From Oxobacter pfennigii (GTDB lineage Bacteria > Bacillota > Clostridia > Clostridiales > Oxobacteraceae): a stretch of DNA of 64,000 bases. This document shows positions 54,404-63,261 of the stretch, piece by piece; the stretch's first letter is position 1; every line of letters begins with the position of its first letter. The DNA is taken from assembly GCF_001317355.1 (NCBI RefSeq), contig NZ_LKET01000032.1, positions 1-64,000 on the forward strand. The letters are read 5' to 3'. Under the pieces are notes generated by a model. The model was not told the DNA's origin and searched no databases. It saw only the letters and a list, made by a program, of their open reading frames with translations. The position numbers and the translations under genes were made by a program.

Positions 54404-55741
54404 TCAGAAAGGGAATTTGAATTTTCCCTTCTTGGGGTTTTTCATCATGCCGGAAAATTGTTTCATCATCTTCTGGCCTTGTTCAAACTGCTTTATTACC
54501 TTGTTTACATCCTGTATTTTTGTGCCGCTGCCGGAGGCAATCCTCTTTCTGCGGCTTCCGCTTTTTAAAAGCTGAGGACTTCTTCTTTCATCCTTTGTCA
54601 TTGACTTTATAATAGCTTCAACATGAGCCATTTCTTTTTCATCAACTTCTACATCCTTCATTTTTGCAGAATCCACACCGGGTATCATGGATAATATATC
54701 TCCTATGGAACCCATTTTCTTCATCTGCTGCATCTGGTCTAAGAAATCATCAAAGGTGAATTCCTGCTTCATCATTTTCTTTGAAAGCTCTAAGGCCTTC
54801 TTTTCATCTATGGCATCCTGTGCCTTTTCAATTAAGCTTAAAACATCGCCCATGCCAAGGACCCTTGATGCCATCCTGTCAGGATAAAATACTTCTATAT
54901 CAGTTAATTTTTCGCCTATACCTGCAAATTTAATGGGCTTTCCCGTTACATACCGCACCGATAATGCGGCACCGCCCCTTGTATCGCCGTCCAGTTTTGT
55001 AAGTATAACTCCTGTTATATCAAGCTTTGAATTAAAGGTTTCGGCTACATTTACAGCATCCTGGCCTGTCATGGAATCCACCACTAATAGAATTTCATCA
55101 GGCTTAATTGCTTCTTTTACATCCACAAGCTCCTGCATCAATTCTTCATCTACGTGAAGCCTTCCTGCAGTATCTATTATAACCACATCATTGTTATTGC
55201 TTTCAGCATAGCTTATAGAAGCCTTTGCAATATCAACTGGACTGTTTTTATCACCCATTGAAAATACAGGCAGCTCCAGCTTTTCTGCCACCACCTGCAG
55301 CTGTTTTATGGCTGCAGGCCTATAAATATCACAGGCTGCTAAAAGCGGCCTTTTTCCCTGCTTTTTTAACAGCTGGCCCAGTTTCCCTGCCATGGTGGTT
55401 TTACCTGCTCCCTGCAATCCCACCAGCATTATCTTTGTGGGAGGAGTCTTGCTGAAAACAATTGAGCTTTGGCCGCTTCCCATTAAAGAAACCAGCTCTT
55501 CATTAACTATCTTTATAACATGCTGACCCGGGGTTAAGCTTTCCATAACCTCTGCCCCTACAGCCCTCTCGCTTACCTTGCTTACCAGCTCTTTTACTAC
55601 TTTATAATTTACGTCCGCCTCTAAAAGGGCAAGCCTTACTTCCCTCATGGCTTCCTTTACATCTTTTTCATTTAGCCTTCCTTTGCCCCTTAATTTTTTA
55701 AAGGTCTCCTGCAGTTTGGTAGTTAGACTTTCAAAAGCCAT
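54404..55741 (-). CDS. ffh: Signal recognition particle protein Ffh
   Basis: SRP54 GTPase that binds signal sequences and 4.5S/6S-type SRP RNA. 445 residues. N domain, then G domain with GLQGAGKTTMAGKLG near 108, DTAGRLHVDEELMQEL near 190 and TKLDGDTRGGAALS near 245. The methionine-rich M domain (about 300-430) has the SGSGTKIQDVNKVIKQFEQ RNA-binding motif. 11 bases after ylxM. Confidence 0.98.
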   Translation of the reverse strand: MAFESLTTKLQETFKKLRGKGRLNEKDVKEAMREVRLALLEADVNYKVVKELVSKVSERAVGAEVMESLTPGQHVIKIVNEELVSLMGSGQSSIVFSKTPPTKIMLVGLQGAGKTTMAGKLGQLLKKQGKRPLLAACDIYRPAAIKQLQVVAEKLELPVFSMGDKNSPVDIAKASISYAESNNNDVVIIDTAGRLHVDEELMQELVDVKEAIKPDEILLVVDSMTGQDAVNVAETFNSKLDITGVILTKLDGDTRGGAALSVRYVTGKPIKFAGIGEKLTDIEVFYPDRMASRVLGMGDVLSLIEKAQDAIDEKKALELSKKMMKQEFTFDDFLDQMQQMKKMGSIGDILSMIPGVDSAKMKDVEVDEKEMAHVEAIIKSMTKDERRSPQLLKSGSRRKRIASGSGTKIQDVNKVIKQFEQGQKMMKQFSGMMKNPKKGKFKFPF

Positions 55742-55752
55742 TGCCCGACCTC

Positions 55753-56091
55753 CTACATTTCAGTTTCTATTATTTCGCCTAAAATCTCTTTTACTTTGTT
55801 AACTTCAGGACTGTTTCCCATATCATCCAATAACTTATATGCTTCCAAAACTTTGTTTTTATGATCCATAAACTTTTTTAAAAGCTTTAATTTTTCCTCG
55901 TAATTGTAGAGTATCTTTTCACTCCGCTTTAAAAGGTCATAGACACCCTGTCTGGATGTATTTACAGCCTCGGATATCTCACTTAAGGAAAGATCATTAT
56001 TGTAATAAAGCTCAATTATATCCCTTTGCTTGTCTGTGAGCATCTGGCCGTAAAAATCATATAACAGGCTTATTTCCAAAACTTTATCCAT
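55753..56091 (-). CDS. ylxM: YlxM-family helix-turn-helix protein
   Basis: A 112-residue sigma-factor region 4-like protein. LLYDFYGQMLTDKQRDIIELYYNNDLSLSEISEAVNTSRQGVYDLLKR (residues about 9-56) contains the helix-turn-helix. In Streptococcus the homologue stimulates SRP activity; it is encoded before ffh throughout Firmicutes. First gene of the ffh operon, with GGTGGAG upstream. Confidence 0.93.
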   Translation of the reverse strand: MDKVLEISLLYDFYGQMLTDKQRDIIELYYNNDLSLSEISEAVNTSRQGVYDLLKRSEKILYNYEEKLKLLKKFMDHKNKVLEAYKLLDDMGNSPEVNKVKEILGEIIETEM

Positions 56092-56167
56092 AATATATAA
56101 TCTCCACCATATAATTTTTGCAGAATATTATATATCTCATATATAAACGCAATTTAAAACCTTAATA

Positions 56168-56196
56168 ATATTATCAAATCCAAGTTAAAGTGTCAA
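56168..56196 (-). promoter_or_regulatory. Sigma-A-type promoter for ylxM-ffh-rpsP-khpA
   Basis: TTGACA at 56191-56196, a 17-bp spacer, TAATAT at 56168-56173 (minus strand), just after the ftsY stop. Confidence 0.8.
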
Positions 56197-56213
56197 GTAT
56201 TTTTACTTAACAC

Positions 56214-57125
56214 CTAAAACAATGCTTCGACGAAGTCCTTTGAGTTAAATTCCTGTAAATCCTCCATTCCTTCGCCTACGCCTATGAATCTTACGGGCAC
56301 ACTAAGCTCTTCTTTAATGGCAATAACAATTCCTCCCTTTGCCGTACCGTCAAGCTTTGTTAAGATGATGCCGTTTATATCACATACATTCTTAAATTCT
56401 TTTGCCTGCAATACTGCGTTCTGTCCTGTGGTAGCGTCTAAAACCAAAAATGTCAGCCTGCTGCTCTCAGGATATTCACGGCTTATAACCCTGTCTACCT
56501 TCTTTAATTCTTCCATCAGGTTCTTCTTATTATGAAGCCTTCCTGCAGTATCACAGATAAGTATATCCACCTTTTTTGACTTTGCAGATTGCACCGCATC
56601 AAATACTACTGCTGCCGGGTCGGAACCTTCCTGCTGCTTTATAACATCAACTCCTGCCCTGCTTCCCCAGACATTTAACTGATCGATTGCAGCCGCCCTG
56701 AAGGTATCCCCCGCGGCAATCAAAACCTTATAGCCTTGAGTCTTATATTTGTTCGCCAGCTTTCCGATGGATGTGGTCTTCCCTACACCGTTTACTCCCA
56801 CTATCATGATGACGCAGGGAGTCCTTACTTCTAAAACTGCCTCATCACCTTTTTGAAGCATCTCATTTAAAATTTCTTTAAGAAGGTATTTTACCTCTGA
56901 TGGATCCTTTACTTTGTTTTCTTTTACCTTAGCTTTAAGTGTATCCACTATTCTTGTGGTTGTAGTTACACCGATATCACTAGTTATAAGTATTTCTTCC
57001 AGCTCCTCATATAAGTCATCATCTATAGCGCTCGAAAAATTAATCAAATCCTCAACTCTCTTTGTGATGGTATCCCTGGTCTTTGTAAGTCCGGATACCA
57101 GTTTTGAAAAGAAACCTTCGCTCAA
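56214..57125 (-). CDS. ftsY: Signal recognition particle receptor FtsY
   Basis: SRP receptor GTPase, NG domains only (303 residues; the acidic A domain of E. coli is missing, as in most Firmicutes). Walker A GVNGVGKTTSIGKLA lies near 110, DTAGRLHNKKNLMEEL near 190, TKLDGTAKGG near 248, and the C-terminal GVGEGMEDLQEF amphipathic end. Start TTG 57125 with AAGGAGT upstream. Follows smc by 16 bases. Confidence 0.97.
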   Translation of the reverse strand: MSEGFFSKLVSGLTKTRDTITKRVEDLINFSSAIDDDLYEELEEILITSDIGVTTTTRIVDTLKAKVKENKVKDPSEVKYLLKEILNEMLQKGDEAVLEVRTPCVIMIVGVNGVGKTTSIGKLANKYKTQGYKVLIAAGDTFRAAAIDQLNVWGSRAGVDVIKQQEGSDPAAVVFDAVQSAKSKKVDILICDTAGRLHNKKNLMEELKKVDRVISREYPESSRLTFLVLDATTGQNAVLQAKEFKNVCDINGIILTKLDGTAKGGIVIAIKEELSVPVRFIGVGEGMEDLQEFNSKDFVEALF

Positions 57126-57141
57126 TTTTAATAACTCCTTT

Positions 57142-60100
57142 CTAGCTTGCCTTTTCAGATAATTTAATTGAAACTATTCTGGATACCCCTTTTTCCTCCA
57201 TGGTTACGCCGTACAATACGTCTGCTGCCTCCATGGAGCCCTTTCTGTGGGTTACGGTTATAAACTGAGTCTGCTCCGAGAATTCCTTAAGGAATCTTGC
57301 ATATCTTGCCACGTTGACATCATCCAATGCAGCATCAATTTCATCCAATATACAGAAAGGAGAAGGCTTCATTCTTAAAATACCAAACAACAATGCAATG
57401 GCAGTCAATGCCTTTTCTCCGCCGGATAACAAAGTCAGGTTCTGAAGCTTTTTGCCGGGAGGCTGGGCAATTATATCTATACCGCTCTCCAACATATTTT
57501 CAGGGTTAACTATTACTAGTTCTGCTCTTCCGCCGCCAAATAGCTGCTTGAAGGTAACGGTAAAATTTTCTTTTATGATTTCAAAATTCTTTATAAACTG
57601 GGTCCTCATCTTATCCGTCATTTCAACTATCACTTTCTTTAATGAATCCTTGGCTTCTTCTAAGTCCTTCCTTTGTTCTGTGAGGAAGCCGTACCTTTCC
57701 TTTACCTTCTTATATTCTTCTATGGCATTTATATTAACGGTACCAAGGCCCCTTATTTCTTCCTTAAGAGTGTTTATTTCCTTTACAGCCTGGGATATGT
57801 TAGTTATTTCAATTCTGTATTTCACTGCGGCAGCATAGCTTATCTCATAATCATCCCATATTTTGTTTTGAATGCTCTCCAATTCCATATCCAGTTTGGA
57901 TTTTTGCAAGTCTGCTTTATGGATCTCGGATTGAATAGATGCTATTTCCTCCGTACCTTTTTTCTTCTTTGCCTCGAATTCCTCCAGCGATGTTATATTC
58001 TTAGCTCTCTTTTCTGTTTCATCAGTTAATATAACTTTAAGCTCTTCTCCCTTTTTTATATAAGAGCTTATTTTATCGCCATTTTCCTTTATCAGCAGGG
58101 CTATATTTTCAATTTCCTTAGCCGAATTTTCCTTCTCGGCAATCTTATTTTGGACTTCCCTGTTGTATTCATTAATATTATTATTTATTTCTTCGATCCT
58201 GTCCTTATATACGCCAATTTCCTGCTCGCATTGGGCTGCTTTTACCTTTATGGAAGTGATCTCGTTTATAAGTTCATCCTTATCATTAAGAAAATCCTTT
58301 ATTCCCGATTGTTCATTCTGTATATCGGTATTTAAGTTAAAACTCCTTGCTTCATATTCCCTTAACTCAGCAGATTCAAGAGTTATTTTCTTTGATACCT
58401 CGTCATTTTCCATGTCAAGCTGAATTATTTCTGTATTCAATGAAGCTATATCGGCTGCCGCCCTCTGGATTTCTGATTTAAGCTGTGTAAGCCTGTTATC
58501 CAATGTAGTCAGCATCATTTCCAAAGAATGTTTCTTTTCCGTTCTTTCCTTTGCATTGATATCCAATTCATTCAATGTACTGTCGATTTCAACCTTCTTT
58601 TTGTTTGCCACATAAAGGGATTCATTGAGTTTTTTAATATTTCTTTCTAATTCTTCAAGCTCTCTTTTTCTGCTTAATATGTTACCTGTTCTTTGATTCA
58701 GACTTCCGCCTGTAAAAGAACCGCCGGAGTTTATGACCTCCCCTTCTAAAGTGACTACCTTCATGGAATAACTTATTTTTTTTGCAATCCCAATGGCATT
58801 ATCCATATTATCTGCCACTATTACTCTCCCTAAAAGGCTTTTTATGATATTAAAGTATTTTTTTTCATAGGTAATAAGCTCATTGGCAAAGCCTAAAAAG
58901 CCCGGCATGATTTTAACCAGAGACTCATTTGAAGAAATATCCCTCCCCTTTATGGTGGTCAGGGGGAGGAAGGTGGCCCTTCCGTATTTATTTTCTTTTA
59001 AGTATTCAATGCAGTCCTTCGCCCACATTTCATTTTCAGTGACGATGTTCTGTAAGGCTGGACCCAATGCGATTTCAGCTGCAACCTCATATTTTTCCGG
59101 CACATGAATTAAGTCTGCAACAACACCGCATATCCCCTCTGAATACTTTTTATTCTTTCTAAGCTTCATTATCTCCTTAACGCTTTTGTTATAGCCTTCA
59201 AAATCCTCTTCCATTTCATGAAGCACCCTATGGCGTGCCTGCATTGACTGAAGCTTGCCGTTTATATCATATATTCTTTCATCTATTTTCTTTTTTTCAT
59301 TAAAAGTATCTGCTCTGCCCTTTTCGATTTTTTCAATTATGTCCTTTTCCTCTTCCAGGTTCTTCTTATATGTTTTTAATTCCTCATTACATTTAGCATA
59401 ATCATTTTCCAATCGTAATTTATCTTTTTCTTTTTCTTGGCTTTCGATAACAGCCTGACCTTTTCTTTTTTCTATATTGCTTTTAAATGTAATATAACTG
59501 TTTACGGAGCTTCTTTTATCAGCTATCATATTTAGTATTTCTATGACTTCGGACTTCATATTTTCTATATAATCGTTCTTCTCAGCAATACTGCTGTTTA
59601 ATGTCACAAAACGGTTATTTTTCTCTTCAAGCAGCTCCATCTGCTCTTTTAAGACTTCTGTTGACTGAGTAAGGCTTAAATCTATTTCCTCAAAGTTCTT
59701 TTTCATTTTGTCTATTTCACAGGCTTCTTTTTTTATTTCCTCATCTATTCTTATGATATTCTTTTCAATATTGGAGGTCTTTTCATTCAAAACATTGCCT
59801 TCGCCTTGAAGCCTTTCAATCTCATTATCAATGTTATGTATCTCTTGCTGCATTCTTGAAATGCTCTCATCCATTTTCTGAATGATGCCTTTAACGGATA
59901 AGTATTCATTGTCTATTTCAGAAATTCTTGAGGTTTTATCCTTAAACTCGGCTTCAAGGCCAGACATAAGGTCATTTACTCCCGTTAATTTTTCTTTAAT
60001 CTTCTCTATGTTTATAACATGAATATTAAGCTCCAATACTTTAAGCTTTTCTCTGGTATCCAAAAATTTCCTGGCATTTTCCGACTGAATCATCAAAGGC

Positions 60101-60708
60101 TCCAGCTGGCTATTGAGCTCATTTATAATGTCATCAAGCCTCACGATATTTTGTTCGGTAGCATCCAGCTTCTTTTCAGACTCCTGCTTCCTGGTTTTGT
60201 ATTTTACGATTCCGGCGGCTTCTTCAAATATTTCTCTTCTGTCTTCCGGCTTGGCGCTTAAAATTTCATCAATTCTTCCTTGTCCTACTATTGAATAGCC
60301 TTCTCTGCCCACCCCTGTATCCATGAATAATTCAGTAATGTCTTTAAGCCTGCAGTTAACTTTATTAATGGAATATTCACTTTCACCGGAACGGTACATT
60401 CTTCTTGCAATGATGACTTCGCTGTAATCGATAGGAAGCATGCTATCCTGGTTGTCTATGGTAATGGCCACCTCAGCATAGCCTAAGGGCTTCCTTATGT
60501 CTGTGCCGGCGAAAATTACGTCCTCCATTTTTCCGCCTCTCAAGCTTTTTGCGCTCTGCTCTCCTAAAACCCATCTTACGGCATCGGATATATTGCTTTT
60601 TCCGCTTCCGTTTGGTCCTACAACCCCTGTAATACCCTTATCCAGTTCCAGTTCTATTCTATCTGCAAAGGATTTAAAACCTTTTACCTCAATCTTTTTA
60701 AGATACAA
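57142..60708 (-). CDS. smc: Chromosome segregation protein SMC
   Basis: Condensin ATPase that organises and separates chromosomes with ScpA/ScpB. 1188 residues. Walker A GPNGSGKSNISDAVRWVLG near 31 is followed by a long coiled coil. The hinge lies at about 520-660 (VVADLIHVPEKYEVAAEIALG), then the return coil. The ABC signature LSGGEKALTAIALLF is near 1094 and Walker B FCILDEIDAALDD near 1120. Start TTG 60708 follows GAGAGGTG; the ATG at 60726 has no ribosome binding site. Order rnc-smc-ftsY is typical, here with small genes between. Confidence 0.97.
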   Translation of the reverse strand: MYLKKIEVKGFKSFADRIELELDKGITGVVGPNGSGKSNISDAVRWVLGEQSAKSLRGGKMEDVIFAGTDIRKPLGYAEVAITIDNQDSMLPIDYSEVIIARRMYRSGESEYSINKVNCRLKDITELFMDTGVGREGYSIVGQGRIDEILSAKPEDRREIFEEAAGIVKYKTRKQESEKKLDATEQNIVRLDDIINELNSQLEPLMIQSENARKFLDTREKLKVLELNIHVINIEKIKEKLTGVNDLMSGLEAEFKDKTSRISEIDNEYLSVKGIIQKMDESISRMQQEIHNIDNEIERLQGEGNVLNEKTSNIEKNIIRIDEEIKKEACEIDKMKKNFEEIDLSLTQSTEVLKEQMELLEEKNNRFVTLNSSIAEKNDYIENMKSEVIEILNMIADKRSSVNSYITFKSNIEKRKGQAVIESQEKEKDKLRLENDYAKCNEELKTYKKNLEEEKDIIEKIEKGRADTFNEKKKIDERIYDINGKLQSMQARHRVLHEMEEDFEGYNKSVKEIMKLRKNKKYSEGICGVVADLIHVPEKYEVAAEIALGPALQNIVTENEMWAKDCIEYLKENKYGRATFLPLTTIKGRDISSNESLVKIMPGFLGFANELITYEKKYFNIIKSLLGRVIVADNMDNAIGIAKKISYSMKVVTLEGEVINSGGSFTGGSLNQRTGNILSRKRELEELERNIKKLNESLYVANKKKVEIDSTLNELDINAKERTEKKHSLEMMLTTLDNRLTQLKSEIQRAAADIASLNTEIIQLDMENDEVSKKITLESAELREYEARSFNLNTDIQNEQSGIKDFLNDKDELINEITSIKVKAAQCEQEIGVYKDRIEEINNNINEYNREVQNKIAEKENSAKEIENIALLIKENGDKISSYIKKGEELKVILTDETEKRAKNITSLEEFEAKKKKGTEEIASIQSEIHKADLQKSKLDMELESIQNKIWDDYEISYAAAVKYRIEITNISQAVKEINTLKEEIRGLGTVNINAIEEYKKVKERYGFLTEQRKDLEEAKDSLKKVIVEMTDKMRTQFIKNFEIIKENFTVTFKQLFGGGRAELVIVNPENMLESGIDIIAQPPGKKLQNLTLLSGGEKALTAIALLFGILRMKPSPFCILDEIDAALDDVNVARYARFLKEFSEQTQFITVTHRKGSMEAADVLYGVTMEEKGVSRIVSIKLSEKAS

Positions 60709-60765
60709 AGACAGCACCTCTCCCATGACAATTTATACTAGAGTATTGTTAAATCCATATTCCTT

Positions 60766-60876
60766 TTAGTAATTTATAAGTAGTTCAATGCCTATTCCTA
60801 CGACGGAAAGCAAAAATATTAAAACCATTAGTATGGTTACAATTCTATAAAAAAAAGTCCTATGCTTTGATTTCAT
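60766..60876 (-). CDS. 36-residue single-pass membrane peptide
   Basis: MKSKHRTFFYRIVTILMVLIF begins the peptide: a basic N-terminus, one membrane helix (about residues 10-32), then a short tail. GGGGGAG lies six bases before the ATG and a strong promoter lies upstream, so it is very probably expressed. It resembles the very small membrane proteins annotated beside smc in Clostridia (DUF4044-like), but I cannot confirm a family. The function is unknown; it may be cotranscribed with smc. Confidence 0.6.
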   Translation of the reverse strand: MKSKHRTFFYRIVTILMVLIFLLSVVGIGIELLINY

Positions 60877-60937
60877 ACGAACTCCCCCTAACAGACTAAT
60901 ATACAAAACAAAAATGTACAAAAATATACTTAATAAC

Positions 60938-60966
60938 ATTTTAAATTTTAACGCAGAATATGTCAA
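60938..60966 (-). promoter_or_regulatory. Sigma-A-type promoter for the small membrane ORF and probably smc
   Basis: TTGACA at 60961-60966, a 17-bp spacer, TAAAAT at 60938-60943 (minus strand). Confidence 0.75.
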
Positions 60967-61016
60967 ATTAAAGATGAAATAACTTTTATACCGCATCAAA
61001 AGCGACCTCACCAAAT

Positions 61017-61044
61017 AAAAACCTGCTAATTAAAGCAGGTTTTT
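61017..61044. terminator. Bidirectional intrinsic terminator after the second spoVS
   Basis: Perfect 11-bp stem AAAAACCTGCT / AGCAGGTTTTT with A and T runs on both sides, starting at the spoVS stop. Confidence 0.88.
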
Positions 61045-61046
61045 AT

Positions 61047-61307
61047 TTATCTTGGCTCTATTATGAATTTAATAGCCGTCCTTTCCTCCCCATCGATATC
61101 GATTTCTGCAAAAGCAGGGATGACAACAAGATCAATGCCATTGGGCGCAACAAACCCTCTTGTTATGGCAATTGCTTTTACTGCTTGATTGACTGCTCCC
61201 GCACCGACGGCTTGAAGCTCGGCAACTGCTCTTTCTCTTAAAACGGCGGCAAGGGCACCGGCAACGGATTTAGGCTGTGATTGAGCTGATACTTTTAGTA
61301 CTTCCAT
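61047..61307 (-). CDS. spoVS: Stage V sporulation protein S (paralogue 2)
   Basis: 86 residues beginning MEVLKVSAQSQ, about four fifths identical by eye to the copy at 4522-4782 (for example LQAVGAGAVNQAVKAIAITRG against IQAIGAGAINQAVKAVAIARG). Start ATG 61307 with GGGAGGTAT upstream; a longer frame reaches 61364 without a site. It has its own sigma-H-type promoter and a terminator, so both copies are expressed as single-gene units early in sporulation. Whether they are redundant is not known. Confidence 0.94.
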   Translation of the reverse strand: MEVLKVSAQSQPKSVAGALAAVLRERAVAELQAVGAGAVNQAVKAIAITRGFVAPNGIDLVVIPAFAEIDIDGEERTAIKFIIEPR

Positions 61308-61371
61308 AGAATATACCTCCCTAATAATATTAAAGATAGAAATTTTTTCCATAGATACATCCACAGATTAT

Positions 61372-61398
61372 ATTCTATAATTGGTTATAAATTCCTTC
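61372..61398 (-). promoter_or_regulatory. Sigma-H-type promoter of the second spoVS
   Basis: GAAGGAATT (61390-61398), an 11-bp spacer, ATAGAAT (61372-61378) on the minus strand, matching RnAGGAwWW / RnnGAAT. Spacing and match are the same as at the first spoVS. Confidence 0.8.
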
Positions 61399-61402
61399 TT
61401 TT

Positions 61403-62461
61403 TCATATTATTAAAGAATAGTCTTTTATAGACAATATTTGACTTATTTCCTCACTTTTAAGCCTTATGGTGCCTATTGGTATATCCTCTTTTACTTTTA
61501 CCTTAATCTCCTTCATCCCCAAGGCTTTAACGGTATTCATGAAGTATAATTTCTTTGCTGCATATACCTTGGAAAGCATCTTTTCATTTACTTCTATTTC
61601 AAATGATTTTATGGCGTTATTTGAAGCCATATATCTGATCATGTCGTTTAATAATTTTGATTCAACAAGCTCTCGGAAGGACGGATGAAAGGGTCCTGCA
61701 ACCAAATCCCTTCCCTCTGTTATATTTTCCGTAGGCTGCAGCCCGATCCTTATAATATTTATATCAGCCTTCTCAAATATAAGGTAAAGCTTTCCAGATA
61801 TATTAACAGCTTCACTTAGCGTTAAAGGAGTGTATATACCTTCTTTATACATATCCTCCATATAGGTGTCTTTTATAACGAGGGCAGGATATATTCTGAC
61901 CATCTCAGGATTGATCTTAACAAATTCCTTTGCTGTTTGTATATCCTTTTTTTCACTGTCCCCCGGAAGGCCAATCATCATTTGAAGGCCTAAGCGGAAA
62001 CCCCATTCTTTTATTAGGGCAGAAGATTTATAAACATCTTCCCTTGAGTGACCTCTGTTTGACAATTGCAGCACATCATTATCCAGTGACTGTACTCCAA
62101 GCTCTATAATGGAAACACCGTATTCTTTTAAAATTTTTAGTATTTCTTCATTTATGTAATCCGGCCTTGTGGACAGCCTTATTGCATCAATAAAGCTGTT
62201 ATCAAGGGCGGCTTTTGCCGGTTTTAATAGCTCAATCTGTTCATTAATAGGAAGACCGGTAAAGCTGCCTCCGAAGAAGGATACTTCAATATAATTATCA
62301 AGCCTAGGTATGGTATTTAAGTATTTTTTTATCTCCTCTTCAACAAAGGTATTGTCTACATTACCAATCTGACCGGTTATCCTCTTTTGATTACAAAAGA
62401 CGCAGTCATGAGTACAGCCCTTATGAGGTACGAAGATAGGAATTATATAATGCTTTTTCAT
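61403..62461 (-). CDS. Elp3-like radical SAM protein
   Basis: 352 residues. The radical SAM cluster motif is CTHDCVFC near residue 16-23, followed by FFGGSFTGLP near 63 and GVQSLDNDVLQLSNRGHSRED near 122, typical of the Elp3-like (COG1243) and HemN-like radical SAM families. No acetyltransferase domain is present, unlike full Elp3. This gene type is commonly found beside rnc and smc in Clostridia. The substrate is unknown; a tRNA or other nucleotide target is possible. Overlaps the rnc stop by four bases. Confidence 0.88.
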   Translation of the reverse strand: MKKHYIIPIFVPHKGCTHDCVFCNQKRITGQIGNVDNTFVEEEIKKYLNTIPRLDNYIEVSFFGGSFTGLPINEQIELLKPAKAALDNSFIDAIRLSTRPDYINEEILKILKEYGVSIIELGVQSLDNDVLQLSNRGHSREDVYKSSALIKEWGFRLGLQMMIGLPGDSEKKDIQTAKEFVKINPEMVRIYPALVIKDTYMEDMYKEGIYTPLTLSEAVNISGKLYLIFEKADINIIRIGLQPTENITEGRDLVAGPFHPSFRELVESKLLNDMIRYMASNNAIKSFEIEVNEKMLSKVYAAKKLYFMNTVKALGMKEIKVKVKEDIPIGTIRLKSEEISQILSIKDYSLII

Positions 62462-63177
62462 TTTTCTTCACCTAATACTTCAATGGCAAATTTAGCTGCT
62501 TCTTGCTCTGCCTCTTTTTTGCTTTTTCCCGTTCCCCGGCTTATGAACTTATCATTGAGGCTCAATTTGACGTAAAAGAATCTGTTATGGGCAGGACCTT
62601 CTTCTTTTTCAGTTTCATACCTCAAAACTGCTCCCGGGTCTTTTTGTACAAACTCCTGAAGTCTTGATTTGTAATCTTTAATTACCTCACCAACTGACGA
62701 AAGGTTCAAAATATCAGAAAAATTGCTTATAATGAATTTTCTTACCTTATCATATCCTCCGTCTATATAAATGGCAGCAATTAAAGCCTCGTATGCATCG
62801 GCTAGAATGGAGGTCCTCTCCCTTCCGCCCGTCATCTCTTCTCCTTTGCCGATTAGCATGTATTTACCTAAATTCAGGTCCTTTGCAAATTGATAAAGGG
62901 ATGCCTCGCACACAATTCCCGCCCTCATTTTTGTCAGCTTGCCCTCGGTATTGCTCCTGTTTAAATTGAATATGTGCTCGCTTATAACAAGGCTTAGTAC
63001 GGAGTCTCCCAAAAATTCCAGCCTTTCATTATGCTCAGCATAAGGAAGGTCATATTGGTTTGCATATGAACTGTGAGTTAAAGCTATATTCAATAGCTGC
63101 TTATTCTTAAACTCGTATCTTGTTTTTTCTTCCAGCTCATTTATTAAATTAAGCCTTTGGTTATCTATGCTGTGCAT
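62458..63177 (-). CDS. rnc: Ribonuclease III
   Basis: Double-strand-specific endoribonuclease for rRNA and mRNA processing. 239 residues. The signature NERLEFLGDSVLSLVIS is near residue 47, DAYEALIAAIYIDGG near 118 completes the catalytic site, and a dsRBD fills the C-terminus (about 162-239, with GTGKSKKEAEQEAAKFAI). Start ATG 63177 with GGAGGATATA upstream. Confidence 0.97.
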   Translation of the reverse strand: MHSIDNQRLNLINELEEKTRYEFKNKQLLNIALTHSSYANQYDLPYAEHNERLEFLGDSVLSLVISEHIFNLNRSNTEGKLTKMRAGIVCEASLYQFAKDLNLGKYMLIGKGEEMTGGRERTSILADAYEALIAAIYIDGGYDKVRKFIISNFSDILNLSSVGEVIKDYKSRLQEFVQKDPGAVLRYETEKEEGPAHNRFFYVKLSLNDKFISRGTGKSKKEAEQEAAKFAIEVLGEEK

Positions 63178-63261
63178 TATATCCTCCGCAAAAATTATAG
63201 GACACAGAAAAGAAATCATGTCAATAAAGACAATTCCATTTGCGCCCTATATGATATTTCA

